Positions 8,232 to 16,412 are shown, counted from the first letter of the stretch. The stretch: 57,492 bases of DNA from Peptoniphilaceae bacterium (GCA_910589545.1 CAJUSY010000003.1:1-57492), one strand, 5' to 3'. Program-made: numbers and translations. The notes: a model not told the origin generated them from the letters alone.

Positions 8232-10231
8232 TAAGATACAGTCGCTCCGTCTTCAAATTCTGAATCAAGTAAACTTGCCATAGTCAATTTATCGCCCTTA
8301 CTTGCAGCAAGAAGCATACCTTGAGATTCTACTCCTCTCAATTTTACAGGCTTCAAATTGTACACTACAATAACCTTTTTGCCTATCAAATCATCTGGTT
8401 CGTACCAGTTTTTGATACCAGAAACTATTTGTCTTGTTTCTTCTCCGACTTTAACCTTGAAAACCAAAAGTTTATCGGCATCTGGATGTTGCTTTGCTTC
8501 TACAATTTGTCCAACCCTCAAATCAAGCTTGTCAAAATCATCTATAGTTATTTCTTCTTTTTTCTTAGCTTTCTTTGATTTTTTCTTAGATTCTTTAGGA
8601 GCTTCTTCTTGGTTATTGTCTCTTAATTCAGAAACTTTTTTACCAGTTCTTTCTTCGATTAATTTGTCGTTAACTTCGTTCAATCGTTCAGTTTCTTTCT
8701 TGATGTCTAATCTATTAAACAAGTTTTCTCCTCTTTGAACCTTAGTTCCAACAACAGTTTTACCGAACACTTTTCCATCTTCCCATTTAATTTCAGAAAG
8801 ACCAATTTGCTCTTTGATTTTATTGCTTGTTTCTGTGATAAATGAAGAAGTTAATATACAAATAACTCTTATCGCATCCATCAAATTATACAGAACAGTT
8901 TTCAATCTTTCTGGGTCTTCTTTAATCAAAATCCATGGAGTTGTTTCATCAATATATTTATTAGCTCTTCTAACAACTTTCCAAATTTCTTCAAGTGCAT
9001 TTGAAAAATCAAGTTCTTCCAATAACTCTTCAACTTTTCCTTGGCATCCTTCAACTACAGATATTAAACTCTTGTCAATATCGTTGTTGTCATTTGGTTG
9101 TGGGATAACACCATCAAAATATTTTTCAACCATTGATACCGATCTACTTACAAGATTGCCCAAATCATTTACCAAATCTGAATTAAATCTGTTCATAAAT
9201 CTTTCTGTCGTAAAGTTACCATCATTACCAAAAGTAAAATCTCTTAAAATGTAGTATTTCAAAGCATCTACCCCGTACAAATCTATGATTGGTTCTGGAT
9301 AGTATACATTTCCCTTTGATTTACTCATCTTATCTTCATTGAATAAAATCCATCCATGAGCGAAAACTCTCTTTGGCAATGGAAGATCCAACGCCATCAA
9401 TAACGCCGGCCAAATAATTGTGTGGAATCTTACAATTTCTTTTCCAACCAAGTGAATATCACATGGCCAGAATTTATTGAATAATTCTTCATCTTGTCCA
9501 TATCCAATCCCTGTCAAATAACAGCTAAGCGCATCAATCCACACGTAAATAATATGCTTATCATCAAATGGAACCTTAACTCCCCAGTCAAAGCTTGTAC
9601 GAGATACGGATAAATCTTCCAATTCACCACTTAAAAAGTTATTCACCATTTCGTTCTTACGAGATTCTGGCTTCAAGAAATCTGGGTTGTCTTTGTACAA
9701 TTGTAAAATTCTATCTTTGTATTTTGATAATCTGAAAAAGTACGATTCTTCTTCGTGATAATGAACATCACGTCCACAATCTGGACACTTTCCATCCTTT
9801 AGTTGTGATTCTGTCCAAAAAGCTTCACAATCGACACAATAATGTCCCTTGTAAGTAGACTTGTAAATATCTCCCTTATCGTATAATTTTTGAAAAATTT
9901 CTTGAACATTTTTTTCGTGAGCCTTGTCTGTACTTCTGACAAAACTATCTATGTCTATGTCTAGTTTTTTCCACAAATCCTTGGCACTTTGTACAATTGG
10001 ATCGATATAATTTAATGGATTATCACCCATATTTTTTTCTTTTGCTTTTTCATACAACTTTTGACCGTGTTCATCAGTACCTGTAGTCAAGAACACATCG
10101 TAGCCTTGGATTTTTTTGAATTTCTTCAAAGTATCTGCAATGATCGTTGTATAAGTGTGACCTAAATGTAAATTACTACTTGGATAATAAATTGGAGTAG
10201 TAATATAATAAGATTTTTTTTCTTCTGACAT
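8231..10231 (-). CDS. metG: Methionyl-tRNA synthetase
   Basis: Charges tRNA-Met. The class I signature HLGH is at residues 22-25 and the KMSKS loop near residue 300. A zinc-knuckle-like pair of CxxC motifs lies near 130-150. After the anticodon-binding domain comes a lysine-rich linker (about 545-560), then a C-terminal EMAP-II/Trbp-type tRNA-binding domain of about 105 residues that supports dimerisation and tRNA binding. Total length is 666 aa, the long MetG form. It is the first gene of metG-tatD-rnmV-rsmA and is preceded by a T-box leader, so the operon should be induced when tRNA-Met is uncharged. Confidence 0.97.
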   Translation of the reverse strand: MSEEKKSYYITTPIYYPSSNLHLGHTYTTIIADTLKKFKKIQGYDVFLTTGTDEHGQKLYEKAKEKNMGDNPLNYIDPIVQSAKDLWKKLDIDIDSFVRSTDKAHEKNVQEIFQKLYDKGDIYKSTYKGHYCVDCEAFWTESQLKDGKCPDCGRDVHYHEEESYFFRLSKYKDRILQLYKDNPDFLKPESRKNEMVNNFLSGELEDLSVSRTSFDWGVKVPFDDKHIIYVWIDALSCYLTGIGYGQDEELFNKFWPCDIHLVGKEIVRFHTIIWPALLMALDLPLPKRVFAHGWILFNEDKMSKSKGNVYYPEPIIDLYGVDALKYYILRDFTFGNDGNFTTERFMNRFNSDLVNDLGNLVSRSVSMVEKYFDGVIPQPNDNNDIDKSLISVVEGCQGKVEELLEELDFSNALEEIWKVVRRANKYIDETTPWILIKEDPERLKTVLYNLMDAIRVICILTSSFITETSNKIKEQIGLSEIKWEDGKVFGKTVVGTKVQRGENLFNRLDIKKETERLNEVNDKLIEERTGKKVSELRDNNQEEAPKESKKKSKKAKKKEEITIDDFDKLDLRVGQIVEAKQHPDADKLLVFKVKVGEETRQIVSGIKNWYEPDDLIGKKVIVVYNLKPVKLRGVESQGMLLAASKGDKLTMASLLDSEFEDGATVS

Positions 10232-10270
10232 AATTTCCTCCTCAAAAACAATAAACTACAATAAAATAAA

Positions 10271-10302
10271 AAATCCCTTATATGACATACATCATATAAG
10301 GG
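10271..10302 (-). terminator. T-box terminator hairpin
   Basis: A perfect 11-bp stem (10275-10285 with 10292-10302, 6-nt loop) is followed by T-rich sequence on the minus strand. It lies between the T-box antiterminator motif and metG, as expected for transcription attenuation. Confidence 0.9.
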
Positions 10303-10515
10303 CGAAAATCCGCGTTACCACCTTAATTTTAGAATATAAAATATTCTCTCATTGTCTGGCACTTTAATGCCTAGCATTTGATAACGGATGCTCCCGGAAA
10401 AATTTAAAAGCATAAGCTATTCAACTTTTCAAACTCAAAGACCATATTCTGCAATAATCTAATATCCTATTCCACCAAACTAAGACTCTCTTTAAAAAAA
10501 ATTATTACATACTCA
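10272..10515 (-). promoter_or_regulatory. T-box riboswitch upstream of metG
   Basis: The minus strand carries the T-box motif AAGGTGGTAACGCGG at 10310-10324, immediately before a competing terminator. Upstream is a Stem I-like region rich in A and G. A plausible specifier is ATG at 10443-10445, preceded by GAAT in a purine-rich loop, which would match Met. A pairing CTAGGCATT...GGCACTTT region lies between. The leader controls metG and, through the operon, tatD, rnmV and rsmA. The class is certain; the specifier position is my reading of an unfolded sequence. Confidence 0.92.
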
Positions 10516-10547
10516 TCTCATCATAGTCATTTTATCAATATATTAAA

Positions 10548-10575
10548 ATAATATCATAAACAAATGATTTGTCAA
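10548..10575 (-). promoter_or_regulatory. Promoter of the metG T-box transcript
   Basis: The minus strand has TTGACA (10570-10575), a 16-bp spacer and TATTAT (10548-10553), just before the leader and just after the rplL terminator. Confidence 0.78.
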
Positions 10576-10580
10576 GCAAT

Positions 10581-10610
10581 AAAAAAGAGAGGTTGTATTT
10601 CAAACCTCTC
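10581..10610 (-). terminator. Terminator of rplJ-rplL
   Basis: A perfect 8-bp stem (GAGAGGTT/AACCTCTC) with an 8-nt loop is followed by six T. It begins 14 bp after the rplL stop. Confidence 0.92.
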
Positions 10611-10623
10611 ATAAATTTATCGA

Positions 10624-10995
10624 CTATTTTAATTCGATAGTAGCTCCAACTTCTTCAAGTTTTGCTTTTAATTCTTCAGCTTCTTCTTTAGAAGCGCCTT
10701 CTTTAATTGCTTTAGGAGCTTCGTCTACGATAGCTTTAGCATCTTTTAATCCTAATCCAGTTAAGTCTTTAACTGCTTTGATAACTTTCATCTTAGCGTC
10801 ACCAATTGATGCTAGAATTACATCAAATTCTGATTTTTCTTCTGCTGCTGCTCCACCTGCTGCTGGTGCTGCACCTGCTGCTGCTACAGGAGCTGCTGCT
10901 GATACTCCAAATTTTTCTTCTGCTTTTTCTACTAATTCATTTAATTCAAGAACAGTTAAGCCTTCAACTGCTTCTAAAATTTCATCTATTGACAT
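10624..10995 (-). CDS. rplL: 50S ribosomal protein L7/L12
   Basis: The stalk protein that recruits translation factors to the ribosome. An N-terminal dimerisation helix (MSIDEILEAVEGLTVLELN), an Ala/Gly/Pro-rich hinge near residues 36-52 and a C-terminal domain with KVIKAVKDLTGLGLKDAK make it unmistakable. It has 123 aa from ATG 10995, which has GGAGG five bases upstream; the frame extends four codons to a TTG without a site of its own. It is co-transcribed with rplJ and under the L10 leader. Confidence 0.97.
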   Translation of the reverse strand: MSIDEILEAVEGLTVLELNELVEKAEEKFGVSAAAPVAAAGAAPAAGGAAAEEKSEFDVILASIGDAKMKVIKAVKDLTGLGLKDAKAIVDEAPKAIKEGASKEEAEELKAKLEEVGATIELK

Positions 10996-11023
10996 TTTTA
11001 CCTCCAAATTTTATTTTTATTAA

Positions 11024-11566
11024 TTATTCTTCTACTGTTTCAGTAGTTTCGTTTGATTCAGCTTCTTCTGAACCTTCATTTTTTGATTTAGCAATAGCAT
11101 CTGCTAAATATACAAATTTTGATACTGGAGCTTTGAAGCTTCCAAGCATTTTTGTAAGAAGAACTTCTCTTGAAGGGATAGATGCGATTTTCTTTACACC
11201 TTCAACATCTAAGAATTTGTCTCCTAAATAACCTGCTTTAATTTCTAAATTTTCGTGATCTGCTGCGAATTCTTTAGCTATTCTAGCTGCAGCGATTGGA
11301 TCATCCATACTGAATGCAACCGCGTTAGGACCAGATAAGTAATCTAAGAATCCATCAAATCCCAATTCTTTAAAAGCAAAATTCATCATTGTGTTTTTGT
11401 ATACTTTGAATAATACATTTTCATTTCTGAATTTTTCTCTTAATTCTGTTGCTTCGCTAACATCTAATCCTCTATAATCAACGATAACCATTGATTTAGC
11501 ATCATTAATATGTCCTTTAATTTCATCAACAACAGCTTTCTTTTGATTTAAAACGTGTTCTTTCAT
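11024..11566 (-). CDS. rplJ: 50S ribosomal protein L10
   Basis: Base of the ribosomal stalk, binding L7/L12 dimers through its C-terminal helix. The YRGLDVSEATELR block, the KVYKNT region and a C-terminal acidic tail (EGSEEAESNETTETVEE) are visible. It has 180 aa, slightly long because of that tail. GGAGGTG precedes the ATG. It lies directly after a leader RNA that L10-L12 is known to bind for autoregulation. Confidence 0.96.
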   Translation of the reverse strand: MKEHVLNQKKAVVDEIKGHINDAKSMVIVDYRGLDVSEATELREKFRNENVLFKVYKNTMMNFAFKELGFDGFLDYLSGPNAVAFSMDDPIAAARIAKEFAADHENLEIKAGYLGDKFLDVEGVKKIASIPSREVLLTKMLGSFKAPVSKFVYLADAIAKSKNEGSEEAESNETTETVEE

Positions 11567-11593
11567 TATTTCACCTCCATGAAAAGGCTACAC

Positions 11594-11700
11594 TAAAAAA
11601 GTCTTTCCATCCAAAGACAGAAAGACTGATAAACTCATATCTTATGCTCCTCTGTAGGATGATTAAACTTTAATAGTCCCTACTGTCTTCGGTAGCCCAA
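11594..11700 (-). promoter_or_regulatory. Ribosomal protein L10 leader
   Basis: The minus-strand sequence contains the conserved L10-leader core: CTACCGAAGACAGTAGG followed by ATCATCCTACAGAGGAG. It is then followed by a terminator-like stem AGTCTTTC/GAAAGACT with six T (11595-11624). This is the known structure bound by the L10-(L12)4 complex, which shuts off rplJL when the proteins are in excess. Confidence 0.9.
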
Positions 11701-11715
11701 ATTAATTACTTGATT

Positions 11716-11743
11716 ATTATATCATATTCTATGAATATGTCAA
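11716..11743 (-). promoter_or_regulatory. rplJL promoter
   Basis: The minus strand has TTGACA (11738-11743), a 16-bp spacer and TATAAT (11716-11721). The -35 box begins 11 bp after the stop of the permease gene, so rplJL has a start of its own despite the inserted gene upstream. Confidence 0.82.
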
Positions 11744-11753
11744 CACTTTTTTA

Positions 11754-12899
11754 TTATTTTTCTTCAATAATACAGATGTTTTTATCTTTCAATTTCTTTT
11801 TCTTATATCTGTACAATAATTCATAGATTGTTGCAAATATCGGAACAAAAATAAGCATTCCAACAATACCGCTTAATGCTGCACCTATAGTAACTGCAAC
11901 TAGCACCCAAATAGATGGTAGCCCTACAGACGATCCCACAATTCTAGGATAAGTTACATTGCCATCAAATTGTTGAAGTACAATTATGAAAATCACAAAC
12001 ATAATAGCTTTTGAAAAAGATTCGATTAAAATAATCAAAGCTCCCAATGCAGCTCCTAGTATAGCTCCAACCAATGGAATTAATGCTCCAAAACCAATTA
12101 GCACACTTACAGTTGCAGCGTTTGGTATCTTCAACAAATACATTCCTATAAAGCACATAAATCCAAGCATAAACGCTTCGATAAATTGACCTTTGAAAAA
12201 AGAATAAAATTTTTCGTAAGCCACCTTAAAGAAAATTAAAATCTTGTTTGCAGTTTTTCCACTGAAGAAAACATACGCCAATTCTGTAAATTGTCTTCTC
12301 AAAGTTTCTTTTGAAAATAATAAATAAATAGCAAATGTGAACGACACTACAAAACTAAGTACAACAGAAAACACTGTGCTAATTCCAAAAAACACATTGT
12401 TCAATATATCCAATCCATTTTTGGTTAAGTAAGGTTTCAATTTTACAACCAAATCATGAGTATTTGTGATAGCGTATGTGTCGTAAATTTTATCTAATTG
12501 TTTTGCAACCTCTGGATATTTTCTTAGCTTTTCAACCAATACCGGAATTCCTTGGATTAGTGATTTAATAGCTTCTAAAAAATTAGGAATTATTAGTATC
12601 ACTACAAATGCTATTATTGCACTAACTATTACTAAACTCATTAACAGAGATATTGCTCTTTTTAGACCCGGTTTAGAAGTCCATTTTTTAAAAATTTTAT
12701 TCTCAATAAAATTCATAGGCATATTTAGGACAAAAGCTAATGCCGCACCAATAATAAATGGGGATATAATCGCCATAAAAGTGCCCAATGCATTTCCTAT
12801 TGATTTCCCATTGAACAAAAGATATGCCAAAATAACTGGAACAATTAATATTATTATCCCTATTTGAATTTTCTTTTTATCTTCTTTTAATAATTTCAT
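11754..12899 (-). CDS. AI-2E family transporter
   Basis: A polytopic membrane protein of the AI-2E (formerly UPF0118, YdiK/PerM) family, with 381 aa and about seven to eight predicted helices. Two N-terminal helices come first (about 13-32 and 40-60), then helices near 85-110, and a C-terminal set rich in GALIPLVGAILGAALGALI, a region typical of the family. Characterised relatives include TqsA and Na+/H+ antiporters; the substrate cannot be inferred. It is inserted between rplA and rplJ, a place normally without extra genes. I see no promoter in the 60 bp before it, so it is probably fed by readthrough of the rplA terminator. GAGGG sets the ATG. Confidence 0.88.
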   Translation of the reverse strand: MKLLKEDKKKIQIGIIILIVPVILAYLLFNGKSIGNALGTFMAIISPFIIGAALAFVLNMPMNFIENKIFKKWTSKPGLKRAISLLMSLVIVSAIIAFVVILIIPNFLEAIKSLIQGIPVLVEKLRKYPEVAKQLDKIYDTYAITNTHDLVVKLKPYLTKNGLDILNNVFFGISTVFSVVLSFVVSFTFAIYLLFSKETLRRQFTELAYVFFSGKTANKILIFFKVAYEKFYSFFKGQFIEAFMLGFMCFIGMYLLKIPNAATVSVLIGFGALIPLVGAILGAALGALIILIESFSKAIMFVIFIIVLQQFDGNVTYPRIVGSSVGLPSIWVLVAVTIGAALSGIVGMLIFVPIFATIYELLYRYKKKKLKDKNICIIEEK

Positions 12900-12915
12900 T
12901 TTTCCCTCTGTATTT

Positions 12916-12940
12916 AAGAAAAGCCACCTTAACGGTGGCT
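12916..12940 (-). terminator. Terminator or attenuator after rplA
   Basis: A 7-bp stem (AGCCACC/GGTGGCT on the minus strand, 5-nt loop) is followed by TTTTCTT. The T tract is short, so some readthrough into the permease gene is likely. Confidence 0.75.
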
Positions 12941-12958
12941 AACAAATTCTTGTTTATA

Positions 12959-13660
12959 TTATTCTTTCGCAAATTGTAATGGATTAACCTTGATTCCAGG
13001 GCCCATTGTTGAAGCAATTGTTAAAGATCTAATATATTTACCTTTTGATGAAGCTGGTTTTGCTTTCAATATTGCTTGCATTAACGCATTGATGTTTTCA
13101 GCAATTTTTTCTTCTCCAAAAGAAACTTTACCAACTGGAACGTGAATAATATTGCTCTTGTCAGTTCTATATTCAACTTTACCAGCTTTGATTTCTTTGA
13201 TTGCACTTGTAACATCCATAGTTACTGTACCAGCTTTAGGGTTTGGCATTAAACCTTGAGGTCCTAAGATTCTACCAATTCTACCTACTACACCCATCAT
13301 GTCTGGAGTAGCTACTGCAACATCAAATCCTAACCAACCTTCTTTTTGGATTTTTTCTGCTAAATCTTCTGCTCCTACAAAATCTGCTCCTGCAGCTTTT
13401 GCTTCTTCAGCTTTTTCACCTTTTGCAAATACAGCTACCTTTTGGTCTTTACCTGTACCATGAGGAAGTACGATAGTACCACGAACTTGTTGGTCAGCGT
13501 GTCTACTATCTACACCTAATTTTGCGTGTAATTCTACTGATTCGTCAAATTTAGCTTTAGCAGTTTCAATTACTAATTTGCTTGCTTCGTCTAATTTATA
13601 TTCAACTGTTCTATCAATTAATTTTGCGCTTTCTTGATAATTTTTACCTTTTTTTGCCAT
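12959..13660 (-). CDS. rplA: 50S ribosomal protein L1
   Basis: Forms the mobile L1 stalk at the ribosomal E site and is a translational repressor of its own operon in other bacteria. Hallmarks are GTIVLPHGTGK, LGPQGLMPNPKAGTV and the C-terminal MGPGIKV. It has 233 aa. AGGAGG lies 7 nt before ATG and sits at the edge of a hairpin (13673-13699) that resembles the 23S L1-binding site. It follows rplK by about 40 bp. Confidence 0.97.
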   Translation of the reverse strand: MAKKGKNYQESAKLIDRTVEYKLDEASKLVIETAKAKFDESVELHAKLGVDSRHADQQVRGTIVLPHGTGKDQKVAVFAKGEKAEEAKAAGADFVGAEDLAEKIQKEGWLGFDVAVATPDMMGVVGRIGRILGPQGLMPNPKAGTVTMDVTSAIKEIKAGKVEYRTDKSNIIHVPVGKVSFGEEKIAENINALMQAILKAKPASSKGKYIRSLTIASTMGPGIKVNPLQFAKE

Positions 13661-13672
13661 ATAATCCTCCTT

Positions 13673-13699
13673 GTGGTTCTAGCGAATTAAATCTCCCAC
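13673..13699 (-). promoter_or_regulatory. Possible L1-binding hairpin before rplA
   Basis: The minus-strand RNA reads GTGGGAGAT at one end and GAACCAC at the other, followed at once by AAGGAGG, the rplA ribosome site. The pair GUGGGAG...ACCAC resembles the L1-binding helix of 23S rRNA. It begins inside the rplK stop codon. L1 autoregulation by rRNA mimicry is known in other bacteria; its use here is inference. Confidence 0.5.
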
Positions 13700-14124
13700 T
13701 ATTCTTCTACTGTAACTCCCATACTTCTTGCTGTACCTTTAATCATGCTCATAGCAGATTCTAAGTTTGCCGCATTTAAGTCAGGCATTTTAATTTCAGC
13801 AATTTTCTTAACTTGTTCTTTTGTTAATTGTCCAACTTTAGTTTTATTAGGTTCTCCTGAAGCTGAATTTAATCCCAATTCTTTTTTAATTAGAACTGGT
13901 GCTGGTGGAGTCTTTGTAATAAATGTAAATGATCTGTCTTGATATACAGTCATAACAACTGGAATAATCATTCCCATTTGATCTTGAGTTTTTGCGTTAA
14001 ACTCTTTTGTAAATTGCATAATATTTACACCGTGAGGTCCAAGTGCTGTACCTACTGGTGGTGCAGGTGTTGCTTTACCTGCAGGAATTTGTAACTTTAC
14101 TATTGCTTGTACTTTTTTAGCCAT
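13699..14124 (-). CDS. rplK: 50S ribosomal protein L11
   Basis: Binds the GTPase-associated region of 23S rRNA. The proline-rich N-terminus ([25 protein letters not shown]) and [12 protein letters not shown] are diagnostic. It has 141 aa. AGGAGG lies before the ATG. It lies between nusG and rplA, the conserved order secE-nusG-rplK-rplA, and is preceded by a hairpin that may bind L1. Confidence 0.97.
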
Positions 14125-14146
14125 ATTAGTTCCTCCTTAAACTATT

Positions 14147-14171
14147 GTGGTTATCGGGGCTAACCTCCCAC
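14147..14171 (-). promoter_or_regulatory. Possible L1-binding hairpin before rplK
   Basis: The minus-strand RNA reads GTGGGAGGTTA, a 7-nt loop, then TAACCAC. It can fold with GTGG/CCAC and TTA/TAA stems flanking an unpaired GAGG, close to the L1 site of 23S rRNA. It lies in the 88-bp gap between nusG and rplK and repeats the element before rplA. Confidence 0.55.
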
Positions 14172-14212
14172 ATCGATCTATATGAAATTAATTAAATAAC
14201 TTATATTCAAAT

Positions 14213-14794
14213 TTATATTTTTTCGATATCATCAAAGCTAATTTCAACAGATGTGTCTCTGCCGAACAAGGAAATTAAAACTTTACAGATAGCTTTTTCA
14301 GTATTGATTTCTTCAATAATACCTACTTGATCGCTAAACGCTCCAGAAACAATATTTACATTGTCTCCTACATTAACATCAATTTCTTTTTTAGAATATG
14401 ATTGATTTTTAAGAGCGAATTTTTGCATTTCCTTTTCACTAACTGCTACAGGTTTGGATTCTGGTCCTACAAATCCTGTAACACCTCTGGTATTTCTAAC
14501 CAAATACCATGAGACATCGGTAATTGTCATCTTAACGAAAACATAACCGGGGAAGATCTTTCTCTCTTTTAACTTCTTAGCTCCACCGACCTCTGAAACA
14601 TATTCTTCAGTAGGTACTACTACTTCAAATATATCGTCGATATAACCACGATTTTCTACCATTTTTTCAATATTAACTTTTACTTTACTTTCGTGTCCAG
14701 AATAAGTATGCACTACATACCATTTACCATCTTTGGCACGTTCTTTAAAATCTTCAGTTGCATTTTCAATAAATGTGTTTTTCTTTTCGGTCAT
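14213..14794 (-). CDS. nusG: Transcription termination/antitermination protein NusG
   Basis: Binds RNA polymerase and couples it to Rho, NusA or the ribosome. The NGN domain begins at KWYVVHTYSGHE (residues 24-35) and includes FPGYVFVKM. A C-terminal KOW domain follows (VGDNVNIVSGAFSDQVGIIEE). It has 193 aa with a short charged N-terminal extension. AAGGA lies about 12 nt before the ATG, a loose spacing, but no better start exists. It follows secE by 18 bp. Confidence 0.96.
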   Translation of the reverse strand: MTEKKNTFIENATEDFKERAKDGKWYVVHTYSGHESKVKVNIEKMVENRGYIDDIFEVVVPTEEYVSEVGGAKKLKERKIFPGYVFVKMTITDVSWYLVRNTRGVTGFVGPESKPVAVSEKEMQKFALKNQSYSKKEIDVNVGDNVNIVSGAFSDQVGIIEEINTEKAICKVLISLFGRDTSVEISFDDIEKI

Positions 14795-14812
14795 TGTGGA
14801 TACTGTTCCTTT

Positions 14813-15031
14813 CTAAATAAATAATCCAATTAAACGTTGGAACACAGTATCTAATCCGTATACGATTAATGCAACTATAAAGGAAATTATAACTACTACT
14901 ACTGAGTATTCTAAAGTTTCCTTTGGTGTCGGCCAGACAATTTTATTCCATTCAGTTTTCACGCCTTTTAAAAATCCTTGATTTTTTTTGGCTGACTTTT
15001 GATTAGAATTTTGCGTATTCTTTGCTGCCAT
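14813..15031 (-). CDS. secE: Preprotein translocase subunit SecE
   Basis: Single-span subunit that clamps SecY in the Sec channel. It has 72 aa with a basic N-terminus, the conserved amphipathic segment FLKGVKTEWNKIVWPTPKE and one membrane helix (about residues 43-62). AGGAGGAGC lies before ATG and overlaps the rpmG stop, suggesting coupling. Confidence 0.95.
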   Translation of the reverse strand: MAAKNTQNSNQKSAKKNQGFLKGVKTEWNKIVWPTPKETLEYSVVVVIISFIVALIVYGLDTVFQRLIGLFI

Positions 15032-15040
15032 AAGCTCCTC

Positions 15041-15190
15041 CTATCTTGTTTCCTTGTGTAGAGTGTGCTTTTTACAGAATTTACAGTACTTATTAGTTTC
15101 CACTCTATCAGGGTGAAGTTTTTTATTCTTTTTAGTAGTGTAGTTTCTGCTCTTGCATTCAGTACATTCTAAAATTACTTTATCTCTCAT
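15041..15190 (-). CDS. rpmG: 50S ribosomal protein L33
   Basis: A 49-residue L33. The minus strand from 15190 encodes MRDKVILECTECKSRN and ends HTLHKETR. It is the zinc-binding form with two CxxC pairs (C9/C12 and C36/C39), which matters because many genomes also carry a zinc-free copy. AGGTC lies before the ATG. It opens the rpmG-secE-nusG-rplK-rplA operon. Confidence 0.93.
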   Translation of the reverse strand: MRDKVILECTECKSRNYTTKKNKKLHPDRVETNKYCKFCKKHTLHKETR

Positions 15191-15231
15191 ATTAGACCTC
15201 CTCTATTAGTATGGACAAAATCCACCGTACT

Positions 15232-15260
15232 ACTTTATCATAAACACGTTGAAAAGTCAA
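15232..15260 (-). promoter_or_regulatory. Promoter of rpmG-secE-nusG-rplK-rplA
   Basis: The minus strand has TTGACT (15255-15260), a 17-bp spacer and TAAAGT (15232-15237). It begins 8 bp after the efp stop, and no efp terminator is visible, so efp may also read through. Confidence 0.68.
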
Positions 15261-15267
15261 TAAAACA

Positions 15268-15825
15268 CTAAACTCTTGACAAATATTCTCCAGTTCTTGT
15301 ATCTATTTTGATTTTATCTCCTTCATTTACGAATAAAGGCACGTTAACTGTAGCTCCTGTTTCTACAGTAGCTGGTTTTGTAGCTCCTGTTGCAGTATTA
15401 CCTTTGATGCCTGGTTCTGTTTGAGTGATTTCTAACTCAACAAAGTTTGGTGGAGAAACTTGGAATGCTTTACCTTTGAAAAATTTGATAGTTGCCATAT
15501 CATTTTCTTTTATGTAAAGAATAGCTTCTTCTACACTATCTTTATCAATTGGTAATTGTTCATAAGAATCAGGATCCATGAAATAATATAAAGCCCCATC
15601 ATTGTATAAATATTGCATTTCTCTTGTTTCAATTCTAGCTTCTTCATATTTTTCGTTAGGATTGAATGTCATGTCTCTGTTTGAACCTGTCATAACTGAT
15701 CTGATTTTTGTTCTTACAAAAGCAGCTCCCTTTCCTGGTTTAACGTGTTGGAAATCTATAATTTGCCATACATCTCCATCCATCTCAAATGTTGTACCTT
15801 TTCTAAAATCTCCTGCTTGTATCAT
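15268..15825 (-). CDS. efp: Translation elongation factor P
   Basis: Rescues ribosomes stalled on polyproline. It shows the KOW-like N-domain, the tip loop PGKGAAFVRTK carrying the lysine that is modified in many species, and the C-terminal GDKIKIDTRTGEYLSRV signature. It has 185 aa. AGGAGG precedes the ATG. No modification enzyme is encoded nearby. Confidence 0.96.
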   Translation of the reverse strand: MIQAGDFRKGTTFEMDGDVWQIIDFQHVKPGKGAAFVRTKIRSVMTGSNRDMTFNPNEKYEEARIETREMQYLYNDGALYYFMDPDSYEQLPIDKDSVEEAILYIKENDMATIKFFKGKAFQVSPPNFVELEITQTEPGIKGNTATGATKPATVETGATVNVPLFVNEGDKIKIDTRTGEYLSRV

Positions 15826-15853
15826 ATATACCTCCTACAATTATCTATCATAT

Positions 15854-15882
15854 ATTATACATTACTAATTAATTATGAACAA
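15854..15882 (-). promoter_or_regulatory. efp promoter
   Basis: The minus strand has TTGTTC (15877-15882), a 17-bp spacer and TATAAT (15854-15859), ending directly at the mogA stop. Confidence 0.6.
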
Positions 15883-16371
15883 CTACTTTCTCGCACATTC
15901 TGATGCATCGCCCTCTAAAATTTGTAGAGCGTGATCTAATGTATCCATTATATAATCCAAACTCTCCTCAACAGCCTTTGGGCTTCCAGGCATATTGATA
16001 ATGAGTGAATTTTTCCTAATAACTGAAACCGCTCTTGAAAGCATTGCTCTTTTTGTAATTGTCATCGAATAATTTCTTATTGCTTCACTAATTCCTAAAC
16101 AAAGTTTTTCTGAAACCGCTAAAGTTGCTTCAGGAGTTACATCTCTTTTAGAAAAACCAGTTCCACCAGTCGTTAAAATTAACTCAATGTTGTCATCGCT
16201 GTATTTAATTAATTTTTCTTTTATTAATTCTATCTCATCTGCTACAATATCATATTTTTCTAACTTGTACCCGTTTTTTTCAATTAATTCTATAATCTTC
16301 TTTCCACTTAAATCCTCTCTTTTACCTTGAGAACCCTTGTCTGATACTGTAAGCACCGCTACTTTATACAT
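15883..16371 (-). CDS. mogA: MogA/MoaB-type molybdopterin adenylyltransferase
   Basis: A MoCF-domain protein that adenylates molybdopterin before molybdenum insertion. Motifs are TVSDKGSQG near the N-terminus, TTGGTGFSKRDVTPEA for the substrate site and MPGSPKAVEE near the end. I start at ATG 16371 (162 aa), which has AGAGG seven bases upstream; the frame can be extended eight codons. It has its own near-perfect promoter. It fits the two molybdoenzymes elsewhere in the window (28739-30826 and 41263-44754). Confidence 0.88.
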   Translation of the reverse strand: MYKVAVLTVSDKGSQGKREDLSGKKIIELIEKNGYKLEKYDIVADEIELIKEKLIKYSDDNIELILTTGGTGFSKRDVTPEATLAVSEKLCLGISEAIRNYSMTITKRAMLSRAVSVIRKNSLIINMPGSPKAVEESLDYIMDTLDHALQILEGDASECARK

Positions 16372-16412
16372 ATTAAAACCTCTTTGTGTCAACATATTTG
16401 CTTGACCTTGAT

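Noticed and set aside
10778..11231. Plus-strand open frames of 81 and 141 aa opposite rplL and rplJ
   Set aside because: They are antisense to two certain ribosomal protein genes, are low-complexity (Leu- or Ala-rich because of the L7/L12 hinge) and lack ribosome sites.
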